From positions 1 to 64,000 of the forward strand of contig JACVVK020000295.1 of assembly GCA_018292915.2 (NCBI GenBank): 64,000 nucleotides of DNA, read 5' to 3'. Position numbers and translations under genes: made by a program. The DNA is from Batillaria attramentaria (lineage: Eukaryota; Mollusca; Gastropoda; Batillariidae). Shown here in pieces: positions 32,621 through 45,097 of this stretch. Within the stretch, counting starts at the first letter, position 1. Every line of letters begins with the position of its first letter. Below the pieces are notes generated by a model, which was not told where the DNA came from, made no database searches, and saw only the letters and a program-made list of their open reading frames with translations.

Positions 32621-33916
32621 ATTTTTTTTCTCCACACATTTAATTTTTATTCAGTTTTATATTTGCAATGTTACATCAGCTATTCAATTCGATTAATGCT
32701 CACTGTTTTGATTTCATTGCAACAAATAAATAATAAATGGTAGAAGCCAAGCCTACACCGGCGATACTCCGCGACCGGCTGCCCGCGCCGGGCCGGCCCG
32801 AACGGAGGAGCTAAGTTAGTGCCGACAGTATCACGCTCCTCCCCCCCCCCCCCCCCCCCCTTTGGTCTTGTTTTGTTGTGTTCGTTTTGTTTCCGTCGTA
32901 AAATACACCCTTACCGTAATTTCAGTCAGTATTAATCAGCGCCCGCTGTTCGTCAGTCAGTTTCTTCTTGTCAGAGATTCCTTGAACCATGCAGGCTGAG
33001 TCAGTAATTACTGATTCAGTTGTCAGTTGTCAAACACACTGTGCTGAGTTTGTCTGTTTTGTCACAGTCACAGCAAACACTTTTTTTTTTTTTTTTTGGT
33101 GAGTACACTTAGACCCCCCCCCTCTCTCTCTCTCGCTTAGCTCTAATTTACTATAATTACCGCCATTTCAATACCGTTAACATGCACTTGTTTGTTGACC
33201 CCTGAGCATTATTATAAGCCCAGCTTGTTCATGCTCAGAAATTGTTTATTTACTTTGACCACTTGAAACCGTATTGCAATAAACTTGTTTAAACCAAACA
33301 CTATGGTACCGCCGGGTATTATACAGGTCACAGTCTCAACTGAGTTCGTCAGCTAACCTGACTTAGTTGCCGCAGGTCAGTCGGTGTATCTCTGAGTAAG
33401 AAACAACTTGAACTGACAAACACTGAAACAAACAACGCCGGGTGACTGACACTGAACAAAAAGAAGGAAAGACATGGGGGAGGGGGTGGGGTGGGGGTGG
33501 GGTGGGGTGGGGGGTGGGGTTGGAAGGATGATTTTCACCGTGACTGAAGTGACGATGCCGGCATGCCTAGCTCTAGCATGGCACTGATGATGATGTGATG
33601 GTAGACCCATGCGCACGAGTATTCCACAGTATTAATTGGCACTCAGTTCAGTTCAGTTTCCGAGTCAGTTTTGGCCCTGAATGCGAAACTATGATCAGGC
33701 AAGATTAACTTGCCGTTCCTTGACGACTCTCACTGCATCAAACACGAGTACAATCAAACTGCAACACTCTCACTGAGCCAAATTTAAATCCACGCAGTCA
33801 GAAATTAATTACGATTTTTTTTCCCTTTTTTAAATTTTTTTTTTTTTTTTGTGAGCCCGCAGATACACAACCCTAAACTTACTTTGTAGGAATTGAGTTC
33901 GTCCTTTTCTACCGTG
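32621..33916. other. Upstream region of ZDHHC17 and the tRNA; promoter candidate
   Basis: Contains a CpG-rich patch near 32755-32800, a poly-C run of about 20 bases near 32839-32860, poly-T runs and a G/T-rich block (33475-33520). No exon recognised. A ZDHHC17 noncoding first exon could lie here because an acceptor-like TTCACTTCTTCTCCAG ends at 32144 (minus). Confidence 0.4.
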
Positions 33917-34337
33917 GGGCGGTCGGTGGTCTAGTGGTTAAGAGACCTGTCACCAATGCGAGAGGTGGGGGGTTCGAGTCCCACTCGGGGCAAACAATTT
34001 TCCCTTCTCGTATATGGCACCGTTCATTCGGGCCCATCGTCGGGGGTTCTCTCCGGGTACTCCGGCTTCCCCCCCCCCCCCCCCCTCTGCTTTGGAAATG
34101 TTCACTGAGCCCACCAAATTTGAAAAATAAATGCAATTCTGAATTCCGAAATTTCAATAGCTGAGCTCACCCTTCGCACCACGTGATTGTAATGTGTTTA
34201 TGTCCAGTGTGTGAGAGAATGTGTGTGATTCACGTGAGCGTGCGTGTTGGGTTCAGTTCGCGGCGCTTTGAGCCGATTCATGAAATTGGGTAAAGCGTCT
34301 ATACAATACAATAATCATTATTATTATTATTATTATA
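33917..34337 (+). mobile_element. SINE family B, plus-strand copy
   Basis: The tRNA-like head has GGTGGTCTAGTGGTTAAGAG and GGGTTCGAGTCCCACTCGG. The body includes a poly-C stretch, CACGTGATTGTAATGTGTTT and TTGAGCCGATTCATGAAATT, and it ends in (ATT)n. It aligns along its length with the inverted copy at 21042-21431. Confidence 0.88.
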
Positions 34338-34674
34338 TAAGGGTAATACCAGTAATACCAAACACGGCCCGGAGCAACGAATAACTGCATGAGGAAAAAA
34401 GCCAACAAAAATGTTAGGTTCCGCGCCGGCTCAGCCGAGACTGATTCGAACTCATGACCCGAGTACTGAAAGTCGAGCTGACGCTCAAAGCCGGTCAAAC
34501 TGCAGCGCCGATTTTGCCTCTCATCACTGAGACAGTTTCATCAGTCTGCCACAGTTGATGATAATCGCTACACGCAATTAGGCCGACCCGTGCATTGCGA
34601 GGGCGACTCGTAACTTGAGCAGCCAAAACCTATACGTTTACGTTTATTTATTTATTCTTCAAGATCCTCTGGGG

Positions 34675-34945
34675 GCATGTGAAGAAGAAGAAGAAGAAAA
34701 AGAAAAAACAACAACAACAACAACAAAACCCCAAAACAAAACAAAACTATAAACAAAAACAAAAACCGAAGAGACCACATCAACAGAAATAAAACACAAT
34801 CAAACAAAGCAAAGCATGCGAAAGTAAAAAAAAGAAAGAAAGAAAACAAGACACACAAAAAGAGTGCTAATATGGCAAACAACAAAAAATAAGCACCCCC
34901 CCCCCCCAAAAAAAAAAAAAACAAACAAACAAAAAAAAAACAGAC
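34675..34945. repeat. A-rich low-complexity tract
   Basis: (GAA)n, (CAA)n, (AAAC)n and AAAGAAAG runs with a C10 tract near 34898. It encodes nothing recognisable. Confidence 0.9.
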
Positions 34946-35001
34946 TCGGTTACAAGGAAGCGCATTCCAAACATACAGAATACACGGAATAAATCTACAT
35001 T

Positions 35002-35330
35002 GGGGGGAGTCGGTGGCTCAACGGTTTGAGCGTTGGACTCGAGATCGAAAGGTCCCGGGTTCGAATCCCGACAGGGTCAAAATTTGTACAGGCCTTTTCA
35101 CGTTGCCCCACTTCCACTGACTGTGAACTGGATCTGTTTGTGTAACTTGTCCATTACAGTCAAGGATACATAAACTGTGGCCGACCTGGCAGTCTGACTG
35201 GATTGGAAAAGTGTTCAGCTGGACTGTACAGTTAGGGTAGCTATCCCCATCCCCCATAACTAGCCCCTTAGGGCCGTCTGCAATCACCTCGTTGTGGCGT
35301 GGACGATAAACCCCAGCTAACCAACCAAAT
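35002..35330 (+). mobile_element. tRNA-derived SINE, family D
   Basis: The head GAGTCGGTGGCTCAACGGTT with CCGGGTTCGAATCCCGACAG is tRNA-like. The body of about 250 bp contains CACTTCCACTGACTGTGAAC and TAACTAGCCCCTTAGGGCC and ends in CCCCAGCTAACCAACCAA, a tail style seen with RTE-mobilised SINEs. Single copy in the window. Confidence 0.75.
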
Positions 35331-35383
35331 CTACATATCAATGATCATACAAGAATACAGTGTAGTAAATGCAATATTACAGG

Positions 35384-35971
<588 letters not shown>

Positions 35972-36702
35972 ACCTTCCCTTAGGAGAGCAATAATATGAA
36001 TTACTCACAATTACCGACAGCTACGCAAACACAATGTCCCAGAACAACGTTTGGATTTCCACTTATAGGGTCTAGGCAGTAGGCAGAGAAGCACAATAGC
36101 AAGAAAACCTCTTTCGAGAATCATAAAAGAAGAGATATCAATAAAAATTAAAAAACGGACATACGCTCCGGTTAGGTACGTGAAAATTCTTGCATTATTA
36201 TTTTTATGAAGTGAATAAGTTTCAACAGGATTTGTTTCCGCCGCGCAAAACAGGCCGCGAAATAAACGAAGTGGAACCGAAGCACCATCCGCAAACAATT
36301 GATCACACCCGCAAAGTAGTTCCCGACTGAGAAACGTGACTGATCCTAGTTTGATTATCGTCGGTTTATCACCTTTAGCGTGCTGTTAACACATTTTATA
36401 GCAGCTTAGACATCTATACTGACACGGAAATGGACACCGCCGGGGAGAGAAATGCTGTGTTTGTTTAGTGGTCAATTCAGTTTCCATGCCGGCCGACTGT
36501 GGCCATGAGACTAGATAATTATGGTGGTGACGTCACAGCGGTCAGTCGAAGCCGGCGAGCTGTGTGACTGACTACCATCTCCGGCGGCTATCCCAGTGGC
36601 CGGCTCCCCGTTGTATAACAGGACAGTCCCGGTTATCTGTTCTGACATTTTTTGTGATTTAAAAAAAAAAAGAAATTGCCATTGTTATAAGTCACTAGTC
36701 AC

Positions 36703-37070
36703 TAGAGGGTAGAACCGGTTTTAATTTCGAACCGTTTTTTTTTTTTTTTTTTTTAACCTGTTTTTCAACGAGAGAACCGGTATAACCGGTTAACCGGCTA
36801 TGGCTACGGGCTGTTCGTTTTGTGTTGTTTTGTGCGTAAAATGATTACTATTACGTTTGTCCAGTCTGTGCTGGTGTCTAGCTTTGCAAAGAATGTATTT
36901 GTAAATAAAAATGTCTGTGGTTTAGTAGTAACTAGTAAGTGTGTTCAAACAACTTTATTCTGGCGATGGTTTTCAATACATGAATTAAAATACATTGGCC
37001 ATACCAGAACGGAAAAGAACTGAAACAAACAAACAAACGGAAAAAAAGAAAGAAAGAAAGAAAGACAGAC

Positions 37071-37101
<31 letters not shown>

Positions 37102-37412
37102 AAAAAAAACCATCAACAAAAGCTGTCCCTTCAACGGCCAAGCCATGGCCAATGGAATCCCTTACCTAGAACTTTTGTTGTTGTTGTTGTTTTTAAATAA
37201 AGTACATGTACAACCACATTTGGACGCATTCACTTTCCGCGTCCGCTTGAACTGAAGTTCCGGCGGCGTGGTATTGCTGGTTATGTGACTTATGTCCCCT
37301 GAAAAACCGGTTTTTCGGTTTTTTTTTTTTTGATCGAACCGGTTTACCGAACCGTGAACAAAGCAAACCGGTTGAAACCTGAAAACCGGTAAATTTAAAC
37401 CGAACCCCTCTA
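36703..37412. mobile_element. hAT-like element with 8-bp TSD, ACCGGTT-rich ends
   Basis: Starts TAGAGGGTAGAACCGGTTTT and its complement end reads TAGAGGGGTTCGGTTTAAAT. CTAGTCAC is duplicated at 36695-36702 and 37413-37420. The interior has ACCGGTT clusters, an (AAAG)n tract at 37030-37105 and no transposase. Confidence 0.85.
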
Positions 37413-37507
37413 CTAGTCACAGTCAGTATGTGTGACTGATGCCGGCCATGACATCACTGAAAGATTCAGTTTCAGTTGTCAGAATCAGTGAAAACTGGGC
37501 CGCGCTG

Positions 37508-37683
37508 GAATCAGTAGGGGTGGGTGGGTGTTTGGGGATTTTACGTCCTTTTCCACCACATACGGGTGACTATGATATCAAAGACGGGGCAACGATGAAA
37601 AATCCGCAAGTATTTGGCCCCAGCCGAATACGAACTCACGGCGACCCGAGCGTTAGAAGTCCAACGCTCCACCCCGCCTCCCC
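37508..37683 (-). mobile_element. tRNA-derived SINE, family A
   Basis: Same tail (GGACGTAAAATCCCCAAACA), CAAATACTTG core and tRNA-like head as the other family A copies, somewhat diverged in the head. Confidence 0.85.
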
Positions 37684-37858
37684 TGGAATCAGTGGTCTAG
37701 TACAGACGCTCCGGCGTTTCAGTAGTTAGTACAGAAAGGGTTCATGCCAGTTTTCGAGTCCTGACTGACAGGAATTGTGTCCTTGCGACACACACGCAAC
37801 AACTAGCTCAGTGTAGCTGTAGCTCTCAGGTGGGAAGGAGGAGTGAAGGAGGTGCCGG

Positions 37859-37892
<34 letters not shown>

Positions 37893-39411
37893 CCGCGGTG
37901 TGGAGGGGGTGGGGGGGGGGGTGGCAGGAAGAGAGTTGCATAAGTTGCATAAGCCGACGCCCGCAAAGCATCTTCATTAGCCGAGTCTGAGTCACCTGGC
38001 TGCTCATCACGCAACTAGTGAGCTGATTAACTCGAGCACCTGAGTGCCTTTTCTCCTACCTGGCCTTCACTAGTCCCCCACCCACCCGCCCCCCGTCATC
38101 ACCCCACCCCTTCCATCATGCACCCATCATCACCACACTTAGCTACAGTACCGTCCTTCCCTCCCCTTCCCTCCCCTCCTCCTTCCGCACTCCATCCGTA
38201 TGCCTCCCCCATTGGCTGGTGTCAAGTTCCTTAACTCCATTTACGGAGAACAACCACGTGTTACTGTTTACAATCTCGCCCCCTTCAGTTGTGCCTTGAC
38301 GGTCGACCACCGTGACGCATCGCGACTGACGAAGAAAAAACACCTCCGACTGGCTGACGAAGAAAAAACAACCCCGACTGGCTTCCTCGCAGAGAGAAAA
38401 TGTCACCTTATCTATTTCTTGCCTTGCAGGTGTACAGAACCAGTACATTTTCCTTGCCGGCCGTACCGGCCCGCGTTCCCGTTATATCTGTTGCCGACAG
38501 GAATATTGCGCTCAGTGAATGTTGTACACGATAGCAGATCGCTTCTCGCCCAAAATAACAAGGCTGCAGTTGTTTGCCTAAGCGACCTCGACCCCATACG
38601 TACCTCTAGAAGAATTTCCGCATCTCCACAGCGCACTGACAGTAAAAACTGCTCTAAACGGCGAAGGGAAAACGCCACGACTGCCGGATCCTGCCGGTGA
38701 AAGCGGTTTCACTTACAAGTTTAACTTGACTTTTTCAGTAATTTTAGCGAATCCGTTAACTGCCTTTCCAGTCCAACCTGCCAAAATTTCATGTAGGTAG
38801 TGTACTTAAAGTGGTAGTTGAGATAAATCTCGAAATCCTGCTTAATGAAGGTGGCCGGCTCATTTCAGCTAGGTCTTACTGTTGGTTGAGCGAGGCAGCT
38901 GCTTTACATACCAGTCTACCTCGCTTTTCCCTGCAGTGATCCACTACAATCTTCAGACTGTGTGTTAGTTTTGAGCCGTGTGCAAAGTCGCCCAATATGT
39001 TCAACAGAAGCAGCCAAGAACTGGAGGGAAGTGTGCAAAAGGCCGCCCCGGCACAAAACTACCCAAACTGTGCGCAAAACTGTGTGGGCCGCCTGGCGCA
39101 GTTTCTGAACTCTTCAGTCAGTCTTCGAACCACACAGTCTCCCGCTTTTCTGATCCAGGGTAATCTTGTCAAGGTAAGCCGCCTTCAGTTTTGCTGTTCA
39201 GTTTAACTTTTCCTAGTGTACCGAAACCGCTTGACACTGACTGATTTTCCTCACCGTCACTTTAATCGGCGGCCGCGTATCAGTTCAGTAACTGATGTCA
39301 CTCAGTTTTTCCTGCGACAACTTATAATTCAGTTGCCGCACTAACTGACTGATGTGTTCCGGAACTGTGATTATTCAGTCAGTTCTTTCATCTCAGCATA
39401 CATAATTATTA
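37684..39411. other. Intergenic; no gene recognised
   Basis: Holds (GT)n at 37860-37891 and G/C-rich tracts. A 28-bp tandem pair (CTGACGAAGAAAAAAC...) lies near 38325-38385. A 166-codon open frame at 38200-38700 (plus) has no recognisable domain. A short frame at 38997-39170 ends in a good donor (GTCAAG|GTAAGC) and might be a 5-prime exon of the LIM gene, but nothing else supports that. Confidence 0.4.
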
Positions 39412-39419
39412 CTTTAATG

Positions 39420-39788
39420 GGTAATCGTGCAGAATAGTATACGAAATCCAGTTCTGGGAGCTATTCAAGTTGCGCGCACGTTAGATGTGTGTCTCTGCTC
39501 TGTGTCAGTGTATACGATGAATCAACGGCGAAGCACATTCATTCATTCACAGGCCCTTTCCTATTCGTGTGTCGCCTGCTTACCGGAGAAACGACACTCG
39601 GATCAAAATGGCGGGGAGATGACTGCTCAGCTGCGGTCGGCAGTCATTTCAGGATATTTTGCGCATGTTTGTGGGGAAGGAGAGGTGAAAGTGAGCAGGT
39701 GAGGGTTGCATCGAGCAGAACCGAAAGCACCCGAAAAAGTGCGTGCAAATAGCTCCCAGAATTTCGTATACTATTCTTCACGATTACC
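39420..39788. mobile_element. MITE with 8-bp TSD and TIRs of about 40 bp
   Basis: Starts GGTAATCGTGCAGAATAGTA and ends in the complement of GGTAATCGTGAAGAATAGTA. TIR similarity extends through GAGCTATT. CTTTAATG is duplicated exactly at 39412-39419 and 39789-39796. The superfamily is unclear; an 8-bp TSD suggests hAT or P-like. Confidence 0.88.
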
Positions 39789-40088
39789 CTTTAATGATTT
39801 GCTCGGCCGACACTGACTAGGAATTCGGACACGCACGTCTTGTTAGTAATATTTCGCCGATACTTGAAACAATTTGGAATTGTAAGTACTCGAGTCAGTA
39901 ACCGTCGGCCGGCACTGCACAACTGAATCTGCCCAAACTGCCGGCCACTGATCACTAAGTCAGTAACAACCCTGACGGTGCCGTGCGGCAGCCGAAGAAA
40001 CTGAAACTGGTACACTGAATTCAGTGAACTTGAATGCAGTTGAACGACTTGAGTGGTAGAACTGAGGTACTACGCCGGCCCCTAAAAG

Positions 40089-40749
40089 TATGTGGCATAA
40101 ATGTATTCCCTTCTCCCTCCCCCCTCTCCCCGGCGCCCCCCCCCCCCTCCATCATCGCACGTAGTCAAGGTGTTTTGTCGCGGCTCCGCCCCTTCATCAC
40201 TGATACCGTTTAGTCGGAACTCACTCAGCCGGCCGAATCAACCCTCACCCCCTACCCTCCCCCACGGCCACCCTGGGCCCGCCCTAACCGGCTTCACTGC
40301 CTTAGCTCCCCCCCCCCCCCCTTCATATTTGTGATTTTAGTAACAGGTGCTAATTACTGATTGATTGATTGATTGATTGATTGATTACTCACCGGTTGGA
40401 TGCGATTGCCTGGGGAATTGTCCGACTGTCATCACAGTATTTCTGATTTTATTTCAGTGTATTTTTACTTTATGAACTGGCTCAGTGGTACGTCCGCTGA
40501 TGCAATGTTTGCTCCACAGTCTGAGGAGTGCGAATTCAACACTGGCATAATTATATCACTTTGGAACTCTACTAGGCACAGTGATTGAAATGTACACATG
40601 CACTCTTACGCTGATAAAATGTGTGCATCATATAATATTTTTTGGATGAGTTTTGCTGCACCGTGAAAGACATGAAATCAGTCAGAGCTGAGTTTACTTT
40701 TTTTTTTTCAGATGCGGCCGCTTGGTCTCCTTGTCTGAAATAGGCTTTT

Positions 40750-40798
<49 letters not shown>

Positions 40799-41010
40799 AT
40801 GATGATGATGATGATGATAGAGCATTTAGGCATTGCTGCCTATCTTACATGCTGTCCTGATATTCTACATTAAAGGGTACTGAAAAAGACAAACAATATC
40901 AAAGCAAACAAAATAAACAAGAAAAAAGTATAAAAAAAAGTTTAAACTATCTATGGGAAATAAAGGAGAGAAAAATACACACGATAAACAAATCAAAACA
41001 TACGTGGCAT
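40089..41010. repeat. Poly-C, (GATT)n, (GA)n and (GAT)n tracts
   Basis: C runs near 40136-40147 and 40308-40321, (GATT)n at 40360-40385, (GA)n at 40754-40793 and (GAT)n at 40795-40818. Another (GA)n lies at 41166-41204. No gene was recognised from 39800 to 42010. Confidence 0.9.
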
Positions 41011-41163
41011 GTGCTGATGACTATGATACTGCTGCATACCAAGTAAGAACTTTAAGGTCGTCTCTAATATTTCAAAAACACGTATGTAACACATTTCTAT
41101 GTACATGGTCAGATAAGCGTGTCGTGTAGAATTTGTTTGAAGTTTATGAATTTGGAAACGTTT

Positions 41164-41209
<46 letters not shown>

Positions 41210-42015
41210 AGCGGAAAAAAGGCCACCTCAACATAAGCTCTGCCTTCCTTATATATACTAGAAAATACACTCCTTGAAAACTGTGAACAACTATTATTAT
41301 TAACAAGACATGGATCCCAAATTTTCGGGCCCTCCGCGGGTCCTTCATCAGGGGAATACGCAATACAAAATACAAAATAAATGACGTCAGGGTTATGACG
41401 CAATATATATATATATTCTACCTCTCAGTTTCACCTCCATCTAACTCATTACTAGTTAATAATTCAGTTCACACGTGCGACGCCCATCCACACCTAACGT
41501 TATGAACACCGCACCGTGGGTGCTGTATTCTTCCTATGCCCCCAGAGGGTTGGAAATAAACAAACTTGACTTGCTTATTACTGACGCAGCGGTAAACCAG
41601 TTTTACGGCATTCACATAAGTGAGAGCTTGAAGACATATTGGGGAAAAGAATGCAGCTAGCCGCCTTCAAAGCCGACGTAAGACCCCTCACTGCGGTTAA
41701 TTGCAAACCACGCAAGTCGTCGGTAAGCTTGGCGGGAGTCTGCGGAATTTCTATGCGGAACATATGAGGGACTGGATGCTGGTGCCAGCACTTCTCAGTG
41801 TCTAGTGGGTGCTGTATTTTTTTTTTCCACCTGTAAAAATCTGGAGGGTTCCATCCAGTGCGAGCTATCAAGTTGAAGCGGGAGCTGTCATTCAAACAGG
41901 CAGTTTAAAAGACTGATTGCACAGCCGGCCCGGGAATATCTCAGTTCAGGACTGAGGAGTCTTTAGATAGCCGGAGACATTTTGAACCGACCCAGTGGAA
42001 GTTTACTCAGTCTTA

Positions 42016-42424
42016 AGCCCCTTTTCGATGACCGACGTACGTCGCCCGACAATCGGCCAACTTCGCGTCCCAGCTGAAAGTCGTCCATGGAAAAGGAGTT
42101 GGCAGACATCGGCCGACGCGTCGGTGAGAGTAGAGCGGCGCTCTACTCTGGGCGAGTCGGTGACCTTGTCGGCGGAAATCCAAGCGATCTGACTGGCCGC
42201 TAGCGGAATGCGGCCTTGATCCGGAAACCGGAAACTTTGAAGATGGCGGCTAGCAGTGTTCAGCCTCATCTTTCGGTGGCTAAAGTCACCGAAATAATCG
42301 ATTTGATTCACGACCGGCCATACTTATGGAAGCGAGTCGGCGAGCGCGCGTTTCCGTGGCAGATTTTAGTTGCCCGACAATCGGCCGATGTCTGTCGACG
42401 TACGTCGGTCGTGGGAAAGGGGCT
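42016..42424. mobile_element. PIF/Harbinger-type MITE with TTA duplication
   Basis: Starts AGCCCCTTTTCGATGACCGA and ends with the complement of AGCCCCTTTCCCACGACCGA. The TIRs continue through CGTACGTCG. TTA flanks it at 42013-42015 and 42425-42427. It carries the start of a MADF-like ORF (42243-42362). Confidence 0.82.
42243..42362 (+). pseudogene. Truncated MADF-domain ORF inside the Harbinger-type element
   Basis: An ATG opens MAASSVQPHLSVAKVTEI and IIDLIHDRPYLWKRVGERAF, which matches the start of a MADF domain (ELI..V..RP.LWD). MADF/Myb-like proteins are the accessory ORF of PIF/Harbinger transposons. After PWQ the sequence becomes the TIR region, so the domain is cut off. Recognition rests on a short motif. 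Confidence 0.5.
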
Positions 42425-42811
42425 TTACTGTGACTTCCAAATCAGTCCTCACTCACTGACCTCCGACGCTTTCAGTCCTCGTGCTTCGAGCTTCCAGTCC
42501 AGGCAGGCTATTTCTCCACCACTGACTCAACCGGCTGCCAACCAGTTAGACTGAATAACTTCCCACCACCACCACAACCGACAACTTGACTTATACCGTG
42601 ACTTGTATCACAAAGACGCCTGCGTGCAAAATTATCAATTATAAGTAGTGTAGAGGTTACTGAGTAAAGAAGTGAATTGATTAATAAACTGAATTGATGA
42701 CTGAGGCTGATTAGGGAACGACCGTGCCGACTGACGGATTACGTCAGTGAGTAAGTAGGGAAATAACTGAGTAAGTAAGTACAAGTCACCACAGTAGCCG
42801 TTTTATCCCCC

Positions 42812-42931
42812 TGTAGCATCCGGTCCGGTCCCCCCTCTGAAGTAGTCCCCCGAAACTGCTCTAAGCAAAGTGTTGTAGCGTTTTATTTACTTTTTAATTT
42901 CTTATAAGTGTCAGGAACATTTCTAGATCAG

Positions 42932-42999
<68 letters not shown>

Positions 43000-43250
43000 C
43001 TCTGAATATAACTGTTGTCTGATACACATAAAAAGCAACAAATAAACAAACAAAACACCGTCTCCAGGCTCACCCAAACAGCAACAATAAATACAGGATT
43101 CTCGAATTTCAACTCAGAAAAATGTCATCTAACATCGTGGATGAATTTAGGTTTATTTCTTTGCAAGGGGGGACCATTATAGAGCAGTTTTTGCCACGAA
43201 TTGGTCCCCCGGGGGACTACTTCAGAGGGGGGACCGGACCGGATCCTACA
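42812..43250. mobile_element. MITE with CCGGTCCGGTCCCCC termini
   Basis: The left end TGTAGCATCCGGTCCGGTCC and the complement of the right end TGTAGGATCCGGTCCGGTCC match. Similarity runs on through CTCTGAAGTAGTCCCCCG and again at ACTGCTCTA. A (GT)n of about 32 units (42934-42997) is in the interior. No clear target duplication was seen. Confidence 0.75.
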
Positions 43251-44528
43251 CCGGCCCCTACTACCAACTGCAAGCTGGTATATTTTTTGGGGATACCGAT
43301 TTCCCCTCCCGGTCAAGCGTACTTCCTCAGTCAGTCAAGGCACGCGCAAGTAATTGATTCCCGGGTCAGGTCAGTGAACTTCCCGGCTCTACCGACGTCG
43401 CACCTTTTCCTTAAACCAGCATGCTTCAGTCGTCAGTCGAACCGCCGATCAGGACGGAATGCACCCCGCCACACACAGAAGAACTCATTGTACATCATTC
43501 TTTTCTTCAGCTAGCTGCGTTGTTTATAGCGGTGCAACCCTATCAGCTGCGCCGAGTGATTGCAAGGTATATTAGTTTCCCGGTTTTTGAAGCTGGTCCA
43601 AGTTCCAGACCTGTAGCGGGGTATGTATGTATGGCAGGTAGGCAAATCACTCTGTTATTCTTTAGCACCCACCGCAGAGAAAGGAAGGAAGGGGAGAGGG
43701 GGAGTTTGTGGCAAAGAAAACAAACCTCAGAATAGACGGCTGCCGGCGAGCGTGAGTGCCCGCGTCCAAAGTGTACGGCGTAACGTTGTGTTCTTCCTCA
43801 CAATCACTGCAGCATACACCCACACATCCCTACACGTACACACTGATTGTGTGTCAAGACGGCTGACAATTAAGACACGACTGATACAAATGGAAAGACA
43901 ATTGCCATTGTTAGTGGGACTTGAATAATTAATAAATAATTAATATGCAAAAGGAAACAGTATTTATATGTCAGTCCGTCCGAGTCCTAATCAGTATGAT
44001 CTGAACAAAATTGCATTCACAACGATTCAGTACAGACTCTAATCACGGACTATAGTCTGCCGTACTGTTTGGACACACGAAACAGCTTGCAGCGTCCGAA
44101 CAGGTTATCCGTTTGTTTCTTTTGGATGCCTTCCCGTGGCAACATAGCTCAGCCCGGTGATTTTCGCTGAACGGAAGGGTTGGTTTTCCTCCTATGTTCA
44201 ACAATGTTCGTATTATTCAGGAACGCCCACAGCAGTATCCACCCCTCTCACCGGCTGCTCCCCGGCAATTTGTCTCCAACATCAGCGATTAAAACTGGTC
44301 ATAACTCAGTTGCCAAGGAAAGGAGAACTCGCAGCAGCGGGTGGCCATGCCATACGTGATTTGTTGGTTTAAACAGGTTTATTGTAATGTAATTCGTGCA
44401 AGTAAACACTGTTTAGTGAGTATAAACAAGCAACGCTTATGATAATGCTCAAGGGTGGAACTAGTACATACTGACAGTATTACAATGGCAGGCTAAACTG
44501 GTCAGTAATTATGACAAATTAAAACCAC

Positions 44529-44578
<50 letters not shown>

Positions 44579-45077
44579 GGGGGTGTCTATGTGTACTCAC
44601 AACAACGAGGAAAAAACATCTTCCGCTGGGCTGCGCTAGACTCTGTCAAGGAAGTAACACGTAACTAAAGACTAAAAACTACGTGACTGATTTGTTCGCA
44701 GTAGTTACAACTTGCATTCTTTGTGAAATACGAGTAGCGACAACTACAACAATATGTAACAAAGAAACATCAAGAGAGACAAAGCCGGGTCGCCGAACAG
44801 ACCAACACTAGCAATACTACAACAAAACAAAAGCAACCTTAGCCGGCACCCTCCAGTAACGGCATCACCACCGCTTCAGTCAACAGCAACAAAACAGTTT
44901 GATTACTAGTACAATCAGTTGAACAACTCAATGACAACATCACGTCAAAAGCGTCGTCGGTTTCACATTACACATAAAACAGTTATGTAATTGAAACTGG
45001 AACTGCCTCCGTCAGTTTCAGTGACGTTCTGGTGTCGTAAATTCATTTCAGTTTCCTTGTGTAATGTGTTCAAACAG
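43251..45077. other. Upstream region of the LIM gene; no exon recognised
   Basis: Contains (GA)n at 44532-44571 followed by a G run. An acceptor-like site TTCAAACAG ends at 45077, just before the LIM gene start codon, so a noncoding first exon is expected somewhere upstream. Confidence 0.4.
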
Positions 45078-45097
45078 GTCACCGCCCGGCAAGCAGG

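Noticed and set aside
35010..35082. tRNA-like sequence with an intact B box
   Set aside because: The acceptor stem does not close and a SINE body follows; the same applies to the heads of the other SINE families.
38200..38700. 166-codon plus-strand open frame
   Set aside because: No recognised domain, no splice partner, and composition like surrounding DNA; left as unexplained.
38997..39206. Open frame ending at a good donor, possible first exon of the LIM gene
   Set aside because: It is 6 kb from exon 1, and joining it to the 45078 acceptor would be noncoding; only transcript data could support it.
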